From assembly GCA_045120955.1 (NCBI GenBank), contig JBGVFH010000085.1, positions 1 through 64,000 on the forward strand: a DNA stretch of 64,000 bases. Reading direction: 5' to 3'. Source of the DNA: JAZMZS01 sp045120955 (GTDB lineage: Bacteria; Bacillota; Clostridia; Oscillospirales; CAG-272). The position numbers and the translations under genes are program-made. The notes under the pieces were generated by a model, which did not search any database, was not told the origin of the DNA, and saw only the letters and a program-made list of their open reading frames with translations. Below, piece after piece: positions 16,736 through 26,259 of the stretch. Positions within the stretch are counted from its first letter, which is position 1; every line of letters begins with the position of its first letter.

Positions 16736-17668
16736 ATGGCTGCAGAATTCAAACACGTGTCGGTGCTTCTGGAAGAGGCAATCGGCGGACTTGATATAAA
16801 AAAAGACGGTATATACATCGACTGCACGGCAGGCGGAGGCGGACACAGTATCGAAATAGTCAAGGCGGGAGGCAGGCTTGTTTGCTTTGACAGAGACAGC
16901 GATGCTATTTCTGCCACAAAAAAAAGACTCAGCGGCTACGAGGACAGATATACTGCGGTGCACGCCAACTACGCAGATTTTGAGTCTGAGCTTGACAGAC
17001 TCGGAATAGACAAGATCGACGGAGCGATAATGGACCTTGGAGTGTCTTCTTATCAGCTTGACAGCGCCGAAAGAGGTTTTTCCTACAATTCGGATGCAAG
17101 ACTTGATATGAGAATGGACAGAGACAGCACGCTTTCTGCATATGAGGTCGTAAACGAATACAGCGAAGAAGAGCTTGCACGAATAATATTCGAGTATGGC
17201 GAGGAAAGGTTTTCCAGACGAATTGCATCAAAGATAGTGCAAAGAAGAGCGGAGGCTCCAATAGAGAGCACACTTGAGCTGTCGGAGATAATAAAGAGTG
17301 CAATGCCCGCTGCATCAAAGGCTGAGGGGCACCACCCCGCAAAGCGTACCTTCCAAGCAATAAGAATTGAGGTAAATTCGGAGCTATCTATAATAGCTCC
17401 TACGATAAAAGCGATAACACACCGTTTGAATAAAGGCGGCAGAATATCAATCATCACATTTCATTCGCTCGAGGACAGAGCGGTGAAAAACGCATATTCT
17501 GAGCTTTGCTCGGGATGCATATGTCCAAAAGATTTCCCAATATGCGTATGCGGGCACAAACCGCAACTCAAGCTTGTGAACAAAAAGCCTGTTTTGCCAA
17601 GCGAAGAGGAGCTGCTTGAAAATCCACGTTCACGAAGTGCAAAGCTAAGAATAGCAGAAAAAATATGA
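16736..17668 (+). CDS. rsmH: 16S rRNA (cytosine1402-N4)-methyltransferase RsmH
   Basis: 310 residues. N-terminal FKHVSVLLEEAI, the SAM motif DCTAGGGGHS, and later MDLGVSSYQLD, RTFQAIRIEVN and ITFHSLEDR are all RsmH signatures. RBS AAAGGGAAG precedes the ATG. Second gene of the dcw cluster. Confidence 0.96.
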   Translation: MAAEFKHVSVLLEEAIGGLDIKKDGIYIDCTAGGGGHSIEIVKAGGRLVCFDRDSDAISATKKRLSGYEDRYTAVHANYADFESELDRLGIDKIDGAIMDLGVSSYQLDSAERGFSYNSDARLDMRMDRDSTLSAYEVVNEYSEEELARIIFEYGEERFSRRIASKIVQRRAEAPIESTLELSEIIKSAMPAASKAEGHHPAKRTFQAIRIEVNSELSIIAPTIKAITHRLNKGGRISIITFHSLEDRAVKNAYSELCSGCICPKDFPICVCGHKPQLKLVNKKPVLPSEEELLENPRSRSAKLRIAEKI

Positions 17669-17696
17669 ATTAAGACAAAAACGGAGGACGGCTAAA

Positions 17697-18374
17697 ATGA
17701 CCGGATATGCTAACATGAATACAACTGCAACAAACCCGCTTGGCCGCAGACTTCAAACAAGGTTTTACGAGAAGGGCTACGGTACGCTCGCAGACAAGAC
17801 AAGGGCGAGAGTGCTGACAGACAGAGCAGAGCAGAAGAGAAATATGCCCGCTCCCAAAAAGAATACAAGAGGTGCATCCCGCCACGCTACACGTGAGGAG
17901 CGTGTGATGAACGCCATAATGAAAACGAGCGGCAGAAGAATTGAAGTAAAGACGCTCGAGGTAAAAGAGGCTCCGAAAAGCTACCGCAAAAAGTCTCCGT
18001 TTCCTCTCGGTGCTGTTTTCATGACACTTGTGTTCGGCATGGTGCTTGCATTTGTTGTTCATTCTTCGGTCAGAATAAACGAGGCAAACTCAGCGCTTTC
18101 CGACCTTCAGTCAGAGATTGCGCTTCAGAATGTTGAGCTGCGTGCGCTCGAGCTTGAGCTTGAGACTAAGAATGACCTGAGAGTAATAGAGGATATTGCC
18201 GTAAATCAGCTCGGAATGACAAAAAAAGAGAACATAGACAGAGAGTATATTTCATTGTATGAGCAAGACAGCGTGGTGCTCGAACAGGAGGAGGCAGATC
18301 AGACACAGGACAAGGGCAATCTGCTCAGCGCTTTTTCCAATCGCTTTGAGAAGCTTGCGGAATACTTTAACTGA
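17697..18374 (+). CDS. ftsL: FtsL-like septum protein
   Basis: 225 residues. A basic cytoplasmic N-terminus of ~100 residues, one transmembrane helix at about 103-122, then a coiled coil at about 127-165 ending with the FtsL/DivIC-like IEDIAVNQLGM motif and an acidic C-terminus. Identification rests on topology and position between rsmH and the class B PBP. The N-terminus is longer than in Bacillus FtsL. RBS GGAGGA precedes the ATG. Confidence 0.75.
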   Translation: MTGYANMNTTATNPLGRRLQTRFYEKGYGTLADKTRARVLTDRAEQKRNMPAPKKNTRGASRHATREERVMNAIMKTSGRRIEVKTLEVKEAPKSYRKKSPFPLGAVFMTLVFGMVLAFVVHSSVRINEANSALSDLQSEIALQNVELRALELELETKNDLRVIEDIAVNQLGMTKKENIDREYISLYEQDSVVLEQEEADQTQDKGNLLSAFSNRFEKLAEYFN

Positions 18375-18468
18375 CATTTTAATATACATATAGAGAGAAT
18401 AAATCTCCAAACTGCTGTAACGGTTTGGACTTGAGATAAAAAGAAACTCTGAAAGGCGTGATCTATAA

Positions 18469-20787
18469 GTGGCGCAGAAAACAATGTTGACAAAGCTCGC
18501 AAAAAGGAGCTTGTTTGTGTTCTGCGCCTTTGGCATTGCTGCGGTAATGCTCATTGGCGTACTTTTTAAAATGCAGATACTCGGATACGAAAAGTATCAG
18601 CAGGACGTTATAGACAATTTGACCGTCGAGACAAAAGAAACGGCAAACAGAGGAAAAATTTACGATACAAATATGAACCTGCTTGCCACAAATACAACTG
18701 CGTACAGAATTTTTATCTCTCCTGCTGATATACAAAGTACGACTTACACAAACTTTATCAGCAAATGCATAAACCGAATTCGCTACGGTGACAGCGTGAG
18801 TGAGGTCGATGCGGGAAAGCGGGAGGATGAGATAATCGCAGAGGGGCTTTCTTCTATACTTGGTGTTGACTATGAGACCATAATGGAAAAAGCGGCAAAG
18901 AAGGGCAGAAGAGACGAAACCATAAAGACTAATGTAGATTCGGAAACCGCCGACCTTGTGCGGGAGTTTATTGCAGAATACGGATTTACCGATGAGATAC
19001 ACGTCAGCGCACTGTCGCTGCGTTATTACTGCTATGACAATCTCGCTTCACACGTGCTCGGATTTACCGGAGACGGAGGAGACGGTCTTTTCGGGCTTGA
19101 GCTTTATTACAATGAGGTGCTCAAGGGTACCGACGGCAGATATATAACCGCACAGGATGCACACGGAAACGATATGCCGTTCGACTACGAAAGCTACTAT
19201 GAGGCTGAAAACGGATTAAACCTTGTTACCACTATTGATATGACTATACAGTATGAGCTTGAAAAACAGCTCGAGTCAGCGCTTGCCGACTCAGGTGCAA
19301 CAGACAGAGTGTGCGGAATAGTCATGGACGTAAACTCGGGCGCCATACTTGCCATGGCTGTAAAACCGGATTTTGACCTAAATGAACCGTATGTGCTCGC
19401 TGATTACTTCATGAATACGCTTATCGCATCGGGGTATGATGATGAGAGTGAGGAATATGCCACACTCAAAAGCGAGCTTCGCAACAAAATGTGGAACAAC
19501 AAATGCGTAAATGCGCTCTATGAGCCGGGCTCCACATTTAAAGTTATCACAAGTGCCATGTGCCTTGAAGAAGCGGCTGTAAAAGAGAATGACGAATTTT
19601 ACTGTGCAGGCTCTCTTGTGGTCGGAGGCTCGAGAATACATTGTTGGAAGCACGCAGGACACGGGACTCTCACTTTCCGTCAGGGTCTTTCCGTTTCATG
19701 TAACCCCGTTCTTATGACGATGGCATCAAGAATAGGCTCGGACACCTTCTATAATTATTTTGAAAGCTTCGGCTATCTTGAAAAAACAGGTATAGATCTT
19801 CCGGGTGAGAGTGCGGGAATTTTCCACGAGAGAGATGCATTTGGTACGGTTGAGCTTGCGGTTGCATCCTTCGGTCAGCGTTTTAAGACCACACCTATAC
19901 AGCAAATAACAGCAATATCCGCCGTTGCAAACGGAGGATATCTTGTCAGACCGCATCTTGTAAAGGGATATGCGGACGATGACGGTAATATGGTATATAC
20001 ATATACTGAGCAGGTAAAACGGCAGGTAGTCAGCAAAGAGTCCTGCCTTATCATAAACGACATTCTCGAGGAAAGCGTCTCGGGCAACGGCGGCGGTAAA
20101 AACGCCTATGTCAGAGGCTATAAGGTAGCGGCAAAGACAGGTACATCGGAAAAACTCGACTATGTCGGTGATACAGAGAAATATATCGGAACAACGGTTG
20201 CGTATGCACCGGCAGACGATCCTCAGATAGCTGTTCTTATAATAGTTGATGAGCCGGGCGAGAAGGCGGCTTCATATTACGGAAGCGTCGTTGCTGCTCC
20301 CTACTGTGCAAAGCTGCTCGAAACTGTGCTTCCGTATATCGGAATTGAGCCTTCATATACCGACGAGGAGCTTGCGTCTCTTGATATAACGCTTTCAAAT
20401 TATGCAGGGTATGAGCCGAAGAAGGCAAAAGAGAAGATAGAAGCGTTAGGTCTGAAGTGTGAGATCATAGGAGAAGGCGAAAAGGTAAAATACACTATTC
20501 CCGAGGCAGGTGCTTCTTTCTCTAAAAACGGAGGAAGGGTGCTTCTCTATACGGATACAGAGACCAAGACAACGACGGCTACTGTGCCGAATGTCGTAGG
20601 CAAGAGCGGTTCTGCCGCAAATCAGATGCTGATAAACAGCGGATTTAACGTTGAGATATCAGGAGCACTCAATTACACAAGCGGACAGGGAGCGGTCGTA
20701 GTTTCTCAGTCTGTCGAGGCAGGTACGAAGGCGGAAAAGGGAAGCGTGGTAAAAATAGAACTGCGTCACCTTGACAGCCACGATTGA
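18469..20787 (+). CDS. ftsI: Class B penicillin-binding protein with PASTA domains (FtsI/PBP2B type)
   Basis: 772 residues. A transmembrane anchor at about 14-33, a dimerisation domain with RGKIYDTNMNLLA, and the transpeptidase domain with S355-TFK, SCN at 411-413 and KTG at 558-560. Two C-terminal PASTA repeats cover about 636-768. It crosslinks septal peptidoglycan. Two PASTA units favour the vegetative PBP2B over SpoVD (one PASTA), but SpoVD-like use is not excluded. GTG start 18469 with AAAGG about 11 bases upstream. Confidence 0.88.
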   Translation: MAQKTMLTKLAKRSLFVFCAFGIAAVMLIGVLFKMQILGYEKYQQDVIDNLTVETKETANRGKIYDTNMNLLATNTTAYRIFISPADIQSTTYTNFISKCINRIRYGDSVSEVDAGKREDEIIAEGLSSILGVDYETIMEKAAKKGRRDETIKTNVDSETADLVREFIAEYGFTDEIHVSALSLRYYCYDNLASHVLGFTGDGGDGLFGLELYYNEVLKGTDGRYITAQDAHGNDMPFDYESYYEAENGLNLVTTIDMTIQYELEKQLESALADSGATDRVCGIVMDVNSGAILAMAVKPDFDLNEPYVLADYFMNTLIASGYDDESEEYATLKSELRNKMWNNKCVNALYEPGSTFKVITSAMCLEEAAVKENDEFYCAGSLVVGGSRIHCWKHAGHGTLTFRQGLSVSCNPVLMTMASRIGSDTFYNYFESFGYLEKTGIDLPGESAGIFHERDAFGTVELAVASFGQRFKTTPIQQITAISAVANGGYLVRPHLVKGYADDDGNMVYTYTEQVKRQVVSKESCLIINDILEESVSGNGGGKNAYVRGYKVAAKTGTSEKLDYVGDTEKYIGTTVAYAPADDPQIAVLIIVDEPGEKAASYYGSVVAAPYCAKLLETVLPYIGIEPSYTDEELASLDITLSNYAGYEPKKAKEKIEALGLKCEIIGEGEKVKYTIPEAGASFSKNGGRVLLYTDTETKTTTATVPNVVGKSGSAANQMLINSGFNVEISGALNYTSGQGAVVVSQSVEAGTKAEKGSVVKIELRHLDSHD

Positions 20788-20866
20788 TAAAAGCCGAATT
20801 TTAAAAGCAGAGGGATATATCAAAACACCGAAGTAAAAAAGAAAAAACTTTTTATACGGAGGAGAT

Positions 20867-22375
20867 ATGTTATTATCCGAGCTTTTGTATGACGGTGAAT
20901 ACTTGAGAGCAAGCACGCCCGAGGTTTTCGGCTATGATATCCCGTGCGTCAGCTCTGACTCAAGAAATATAAAAAGCGGCGCCGCTTTCGTTTGCCTGAG
21001 GGGCATGCATACCGACGGTATGCTTTATATAAGCGAGGCGGCGGCAAGGGGTGCGTCTGTGTGTATATGCGAGAGTCCCCCTGTTCTGTGCCAAACGGAA
21101 TTTGTGATAGTAAAAAACGCCCGTTTATGCCTTTCGTATATGCTTTGCCGTTTTTACTCAAATGCGGCAGAGAAGATGAAAATTTTTGCGGTTACGGGAA
21201 CAAACGGGAAAACCTCAACCTGTTCTTTTCTCAGAGAGATCTTTCTGAGTGCTGGAAAGAAAACGGCATACATCGGAACTCTCAAAAGCTATATAGGCAG
21301 AGACAGGTTTTATTTAGGCAAAGAGGATGAGGAGAGAATGTCCACCATGACCACTCCCGATCCCGAGCAGTTTTACAGGATGCTCGAAGAGATGAAAAAA
21401 CAAGGAGTGGAGTATCTTATCATGGAAGCGTCAAGCCATGCGCTTCGCCTCGATAAGTTAGCACCTCTTCATTTTGCGGCATCTGCATTTACAAATTTTT
21501 CTGCAGAGCATCTTGATTTTCATTGTGACTTGAGCAACTATCTGCTGTCAAAATGCAAGATATTTTCAATGTCGGACAAAGTATATGTAAATGCTGACGA
21601 CAGTGTTTGCAGGTCATCTGTCGGAGTTTTTTCAGCGCCGACCGTGACCTTTGGTGTAAAAAATGAAAGCTGTGATTATGTTGCAAAGGATATAGAAAGC
21701 CACGGTATCGACGGAATATCATACACGCTCAGATCAAAGGATGCCGCCTTTAGGATAAGTTCGCATATACCGGGCGCATTTACGGTTTACAATACGCTTG
21801 CGGCGGCTTGCATGTCTTATGAAGAGGGTATCTCTCCAAGCGTTATAGGCGAGGCAATAAAGAACGTCAGCTGTGTCGAGGGGAGACTCGAAAAAATAAA
21901 GCTCGGTCAGCAATGCGGTGATATATCGGTTTTTATAGATTATGCCCATACAGAAAAAGCAATGGAAAATCTATTGCTCAGCGTCATACAGTTTAAAGGT
22001 GCGGGACAGAGAATAGTTACGCTCTTTGGTTGCGGCGGAGACAGAGACAAGGCAAAGCGAGCCCCGATGGGCAGAGTTGCATCGCTGTATTCGGACTTTG
22101 TTATAATTACAGAGGACAATTCAAGGTCGGAGGATCCCGAAAAGATCATTTACGATATCATGAAGGGAATTGACCAAACAAAACCTCATATAATAATAAA
22201 AAACAGAAAAAAAGCCATCGAATATGCCATAAAAACGGCATTGCCCGGTGATATAATACTGCTTGTCGGCAAAGGTCACGAGCAATATGAAATAACAAAA
22301 GAAGGCAAAGTGCCTTTCTCTGAAAAGGATATAGTTTTTGAGTGCTTGCAAGAAAAAAACGGAGGAAACAAATGA
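20867..22375 (+). CDS. murE: UDP-MurNAc-tripeptide synthetase MurE
   Basis: 502 residues. Adds the third amino acid to UDP-MurNAc-L-Ala-D-Glu. SDSRNI, the ATP loop GTNGKTST, TTPDPEQF and EASSHALRLDKL are MurE hallmarks. The substrate-specificity motif reads DNSR followed by SEDP; meso-diaminopimelate enzymes have DNPR, so Pro is replaced while the diagnostic Arg stays. ATG 20867 follows GGAGGAG. It overlaps murF by the ATGA quartet. Confidence 0.93.
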   Translation: MLLSELLYDGEYLRASTPEVFGYDIPCVSSDSRNIKSGAAFVCLRGMHTDGMLYISEAAARGASVCICESPPVLCQTEFVIVKNARLCLSYMLCRFYSNAAEKMKIFAVTGTNGKTSTCSFLREIFLSAGKKTAYIGTLKSYIGRDRFYLGKEDEERMSTMTTPDPEQFYRMLEEMKKQGVEYLIMEASSHALRLDKLAPLHFAASAFTNFSAEHLDFHCDLSNYLLSKCKIFSMSDKVYVNADDSVCRSSVGVFSAPTVTFGVKNESCDYVAKDIESHGIDGISYTLRSKDAAFRISSHIPGAFTVYNTLAAACMSYEEGISPSVIGEAIKNVSCVEGRLEKIKLGQQCGDISVFIDYAHTEKAMENLLLSVIQFKGAGQRIVTLFGCGGDRDKAKRAPMGRVASLYSDFVIITEDNSRSEDPEKIIYDIMKGIDQTKPHIIIKNRKKAIEYAIKTALPGDIILLVGKGHEQYEITKEGKVPFSEKDIVFECLQEKNGGNK

Positions 22376-23823
22376 GTGTAAAGTTCAAACTCGGAAGTAT
22401 AAAAATAGGTGAGCTCGCAGCCGCTGTCAAAGGCGAGGCGCATTACTTCGGTTCTGCTGACGAAAATACCGAATGTGTCGGAATTGATATAGATTCGAGA
22501 AATATCGGCGATGGGGATATATTTGTCGCTATCAAGGGAGAGCGTGTAGACGGAAACGATTATATCCCGAGTGCGGTTGAAAAAGGTGCCGTGTGCATCA
22601 TTGCCTCATCTGTGCCCGATAATGTGAAGGGCATTGAGGGAGCTTTTGCGGTTGTCGTGTGTGACAGCCCTGTTGATGCGGTAGGCGACCTTGCGCATGA
22701 ATATAAAAAAAGAATTAACCTTCGTACGATCGGTGTTACGGGTTCTGTCGGCAAGACTACGACAAAGGAGCTTATCTACGCTGTGCTCAGCGAAAAATAC
22801 AAGGTGCATAAAACAGAGGGCAACCACAACAACGAACTCGGGCTTCCGCTTTCGATACTCGGAATTGAGGCTGATGCGGAGATCGCAGTGCTTGAGATGG
22901 GCATGAGCAATTTCGGAGAGATAGCAAGACTGTCTGAGATAGCTGAGCCTGACTACGGTGTTATTACGACTATCGGCTCGTCTCATATAGAAACGCTCGG
23001 CTCAAGAGAAAATATATGCAAGGCAAAAATGGAAGTGGTCGAGGGTATGAACGAGCACGGAGAGCTTGTGCTTTGCGCAGATGAGCCGCTTTTGCTTGCG
23101 TATCGCTACGGAAAGCATAACCCCACATACGTTTCGGTTTACAATTCTGAGGCTGAGTTCCGTGCCGTAAACGTAAAATACGCCGATAACAGCACCTCCT
23201 TTGATCTGCTTTTCAACAGACAAGTGGTGACAAATCTTCAGATACCGGCGCTCGGACTTCATCATGTATACAGCGCTCTTTTTGCCTATGCAATAGGCGT
23301 AAAGTTCGGTCTTGACTCAGAGACTATCAGACACGGTTTTATGAAATTCAAGAATGCCGCAATGAGACAGAGCATATATGATATAGGCGGTGTAAAAATA
23401 ATCGACGCTTGCTACAACGCAAGCCCCGAGTCTATGAGAGCGTCTATTGAGGTGCTTTGCGAGCTTTCACGTCAGATGGGAGGAGCAAGAAAGATGGCAC
23501 TGCTCGGAGATATGCGAGAGCTTGGCTCGGAGACACGTGTTCTTCACGAAAAGCTCGGCGAATTTGTTGCTGACAAAAAGCTCGACAAGCTCTTTACCTA
23601 CGGGCTTGCCGCATCGTCCGTAGCATCATCTGCAAAAAAATGCGGAATGGCAGAGGGAGATATTTATGACAATCCCGACATCACTGACCCGCTTGCAAGC
23701 GGAAAAGCCATACTTGAGGTAATAAAGCCGGGTGACATTATTCTATTCAAGGCGAGCCGTGCGATGGCAGCCGAGAAGATCATCACATTTTTAAGGGAAA
23801 ACGAAAGTAAGATCAGAGGGTGA
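22372..23823 (+). CDS. murF: UDP-MurNAc-tripeptide:D-Ala-D-Ala ligase MurF
   Basis: 483 residues. VTGSVGKTTTKE is the ATP loop and KTEGNHNNELGLPLS and DACYNASPESMRAS are MurF signatures. ATG 22372 follows GGAGG and overlaps the murE stop; an in-frame upstream ATG at 22342 lies inside murE and lacks an RBS. Completes the UDP-MurNAc-pentapeptide. Confidence 0.95.
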   Translation: MSVKFKLGSIKIGELAAAVKGEAHYFGSADENTECVGIDIDSRNIGDGDIFVAIKGERVDGNDYIPSAVEKGAVCIIASSVPDNVKGIEGAFAVVVCDSPVDAVGDLAHEYKKRINLRTIGVTGSVGKTTTKELIYAVLSEKYKVHKTEGNHNNELGLPLSILGIEADAEIAVLEMGMSNFGEIARLSEIAEPDYGVITTIGSSHIETLGSRENICKAKMEVVEGMNEHGELVLCADEPLLLAYRYGKHNPTYVSVYNSEAEFRAVNVKYADNSTSFDLLFNRQVVTNLQIPALGLHHVYSALFAYAIGVKFGLDSETIRHGFMKFKNAAMRQSIYDIGGVKIIDACYNASPESMRASIEVLCELSRQMGGARKMALLGDMRELGSETRVLHEKLGEFVADKKLDKLFTYGLAASSVASSAKKCGMAEGDIYDNPDITDPLASGKAILEVIKPGDIILFKASRAMAAEKIITFLRENESKIRG

Positions 23824-23828
23824 GACAA

Positions 23829-24827
23829 ATGAACAGCATTTCGGTTTTTGCAGTATGTCTTGTACTTGCATTTGTTATGACGGCGTTGATATCGAGATAC
23901 CTCATTCCGATACTTAAGAGCAAAAAGATGGGACAAAAGATCCTCGATATCGGTCCCCGCTGGCACAAATCAAAAGAGGGAACTCCTACGATGGGAGGCA
24001 TTGCTTTTCTTATAGCAGTGAGCGTTATCGGCGCTGTCTTTTGTGTTGTTTATGCTTTCTCGGAGAATAATGACAGCGCACAGCTGTGCGGCTTGGCGCT
24101 TGCTTTGGCACTCGGACTTTGCAACGGTCTTGTCGGTATAATCGACGATTTGACGAAGTTTAAAAAGTCAAAGAACGAGGGGCTGACACCTCCGCAAAAA
24201 TTCTTTTTGCAGCTGTTGTTCGCCGCACTTTATCTTTTCTCGATGAACAGATGCGGGCTTTTACACACAACGGTTTCGGTACCCTTTACATCGCTTGAGT
24301 TTGACGTAGGCATGCTTTATTATGCATTGTCACTTATACTTATCACGGGAATTGTAAACAGCGTAAACCTTACCGATGGAATAGACGGTCTTTGTTCTAT
24401 GGTCACACTTGTCGTCGGAATGTTTTTCTTTATTTGCGGACATACGTTTGACGTGCTCGTTTTGTGTGCGCTCGGTGCACTTATCTGCGGTGCTTGCGCA
24501 GGATTTCTTGTTTATAACTTTTATCCTGCAAGGGTGTTTATGGGAGATACGGGGTCGCTGTTCTTGGGCGGTCTTGTTGCAGGCGGAGCGTTTTTGCTCA
24601 ACAAACCCTTTGTTATCCTTGCGGCGGGCATTATATACATAGCGGAGAGCTTGTCCGTTATCATTCAGGTAGGAGTATTTAAGCTCACCTCAAAGAGAGT
24701 GTTTAAAATGTCTCCGATACATCATCATTTTGAGAGATGCGATTGGAGCGAGGTAAAGATCGATATTGTTTTCAGCATTGTCAGCGTTATCGGTTGCGCT
24801 TTGGCTCTTTTTATGTTAAAATATTAA
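23829..24827 (+). CDS. mraY: Phospho-N-acetylmuramoyl-pentapeptide transferase MraY
   Basis: 332 residues, about ten transmembrane helices. Makes lipid I on the inner face of the membrane. GTPTMGG, NLTDGIDGL, FMGDTGSLFLG and SPIHHHFE are diagnostic. ATG 23829 follows AGAGGGTGA, which overlaps the murF stop. Confidence 0.96.
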   Translation: MNSISVFAVCLVLAFVMTALISRYLIPILKSKKMGQKILDIGPRWHKSKEGTPTMGGIAFLIAVSVIGAVFCVVYAFSENNDSAQLCGLALALALGLCNGLVGIIDDLTKFKKSKNEGLTPPQKFFLQLLFAALYLFSMNRCGLLHTTVSVPFTSLEFDVGMLYYALSLILITGIVNSVNLTDGIDGLCSMVTLVVGMFFFICGHTFDVLVLCALGALICGACAGFLVYNFYPARVFMGDTGSLFLGGLVAGGAFLLNKPFVILAAGIIYIAESLSVIIQVGVFKLTSKRVFKMSPIHHHFERCDWSEVKIDIVFSIVSVIGCALALFMLKY

Positions 24828-24859
24828 AAAGCACAGAGAAAATATAAAGGGGGATATGC

Positions 24860-26239
24860 GTGCAAAACGAAAGAAAAGAGCGAGAGCTTATACCTGTGTC
24901 ACAACGGCATACGAACAACAACTTAACACAGCCCCCGAAACATGAAAAAAAGAGCATCTCCAAAAGGCAGCAGGATAAGGCGAGGGAAGCGTTGTATTTG
25001 CCGTCGCATAAAAATCGGCTGCTTCCTGATATCAATGTCATTGGAGACAAAAATGCCGAGGGGGAAGTCATCCGAGTTAAGAGCGGCGTTGACCGTATTT
25101 TGCTCGTGCTTATCCTGATACTTATTTGTTTTGGCTCTGTTATGGTATTCAGCGCAAGCTATGCCGATGCTCAGAGCAGATACGGCGACAGCTATTACTT
25201 TATTAAACGTCAGATAGTGTTTGTTGCGCTGGGGCTTGGTGCGATGGTGCTGACTATGAATTTGCCGTACAAGTGGTTCAGATTTTGGGCGGTTCCCGCA
25301 TATATTGTGACTATCGGCTTGCTTGTTGTCGTTCTTGCAATGGGACTTGTCGGGGGAGGCGCACAGAGATGGATAGGCATAGGCAGCTTTACATTTCAGC
25401 CCTCTGAGCTTGCAAAGATCACCCTTGTCCTTGTTTTGGCGTGGTATTATACGACCTTTCAGGACACAATGAAATACAAGCCGTGGAAAATGCTTTCTCA
25501 AAATCCGCAAAAGCGCAAGCAGGAAAGAAAGCTGTGGTTCAGAGCCAACTTTACATACGGAATATTTTTCCCGGGCTGTCTTATTTTGATCATAGTAATT
25601 CTCGTAGCACTTGAAAAGCATTTGTCGGGAATTATAATTTTGGGCCTGATCGGTCTTGCGACGATGTACGCCGCAGGCTGTAACGGTGGAATTCTCGGCG
25701 GCATTATAGGCGTTGCCGCCGGTGCGGTCGTAGCCTTTGCTTTTCTTACAGATTACACAAAGCGCCGTATTGATATTTGGCTGTCCCCCGAGAGTTATCC
25801 TCTCGACGGAGGATGGCAGACCTTGCAGGGAATGAACGCTATAGGCTCAGGCGGGCTTTTTGGGTTGGGGCTTGGAGGCTCAAGACAAAAATACAGCTAT
25901 GTATCAGAGCCGCAAAATGACTTTATTTTTACCATAGTTTGCGAGGAGCTTGGCTTTATCGGTGCTGTTGCGGTAATACTTCTTTTTGCGCTTTTTGTAT
26001 GGAGAGGATACGTAATAGCGATGAAAGCACCCGACGCTTTTTCGGGAATAGTTGCTATGGGAATAACGAGCAAGGTCGCTATTCAAGTTCTTCTCAACAT
26101 CGCTGTTGTAACAAATTCTATACCAAATACGGGAATTTCACTTCCGTTTTTCAGCTATGGCGGCTCGTCACTCGTCATGCTGTTTGTTGAAATGGGAATA
26201 TTACTGTCAATATCACGGTATTCATATCAGAGAAGATGA
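24860..26239 (+). CDS. ftsW: Lipid II polymerase FtsW (SEDS family)
   Basis: 459 residues. A ~80-residue charged cytoplasmic extension, then about ten membrane helices beginning near residue 82. FSASYADA, RWIGIGSFTFQPSELAK, GGLFGLGLGGSRQK and EPQNDFIFTIVCEELG are SEDS motifs. GTG start behind AAAGGGGGA. Directly follows mraY; murD, which usually lies between them, is absent. SpoVE is the alternative name, but its place in dcw favours FtsW. Confidence 0.9.
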   Translation: MQNERKERELIPVSQRHTNNNLTQPPKHEKKSISKRQQDKAREALYLPSHKNRLLPDINVIGDKNAEGEVIRVKSGVDRILLVLILILICFGSVMVFSASYADAQSRYGDSYYFIKRQIVFVALGLGAMVLTMNLPYKWFRFWAVPAYIVTIGLLVVVLAMGLVGGGAQRWIGIGSFTFQPSELAKITLVLVLAWYYTTFQDTMKYKPWKMLSQNPQKRKQERKLWFRANFTYGIFFPGCLILIIVILVALEKHLSGIIILGLIGLATMYAAGCNGGILGGIIGVAAGAVVAFAFLTDYTKRRIDIWLSPESYPLDGGWQTLQGMNAIGSGGLFGLGLGGSRQKYSYVSEPQNDFIFTIVCEELGFIGAVAVILLFALFVWRGYVIAMKAPDAFSGIVAMGITSKVAIQVLLNIAVVTNSIPNTGISLPFFSYGGSSLVMLFVEMGILLSISRYSYQRR

Positions 26240-26259
26240 CACTCAAAGGAGAAAAACAC

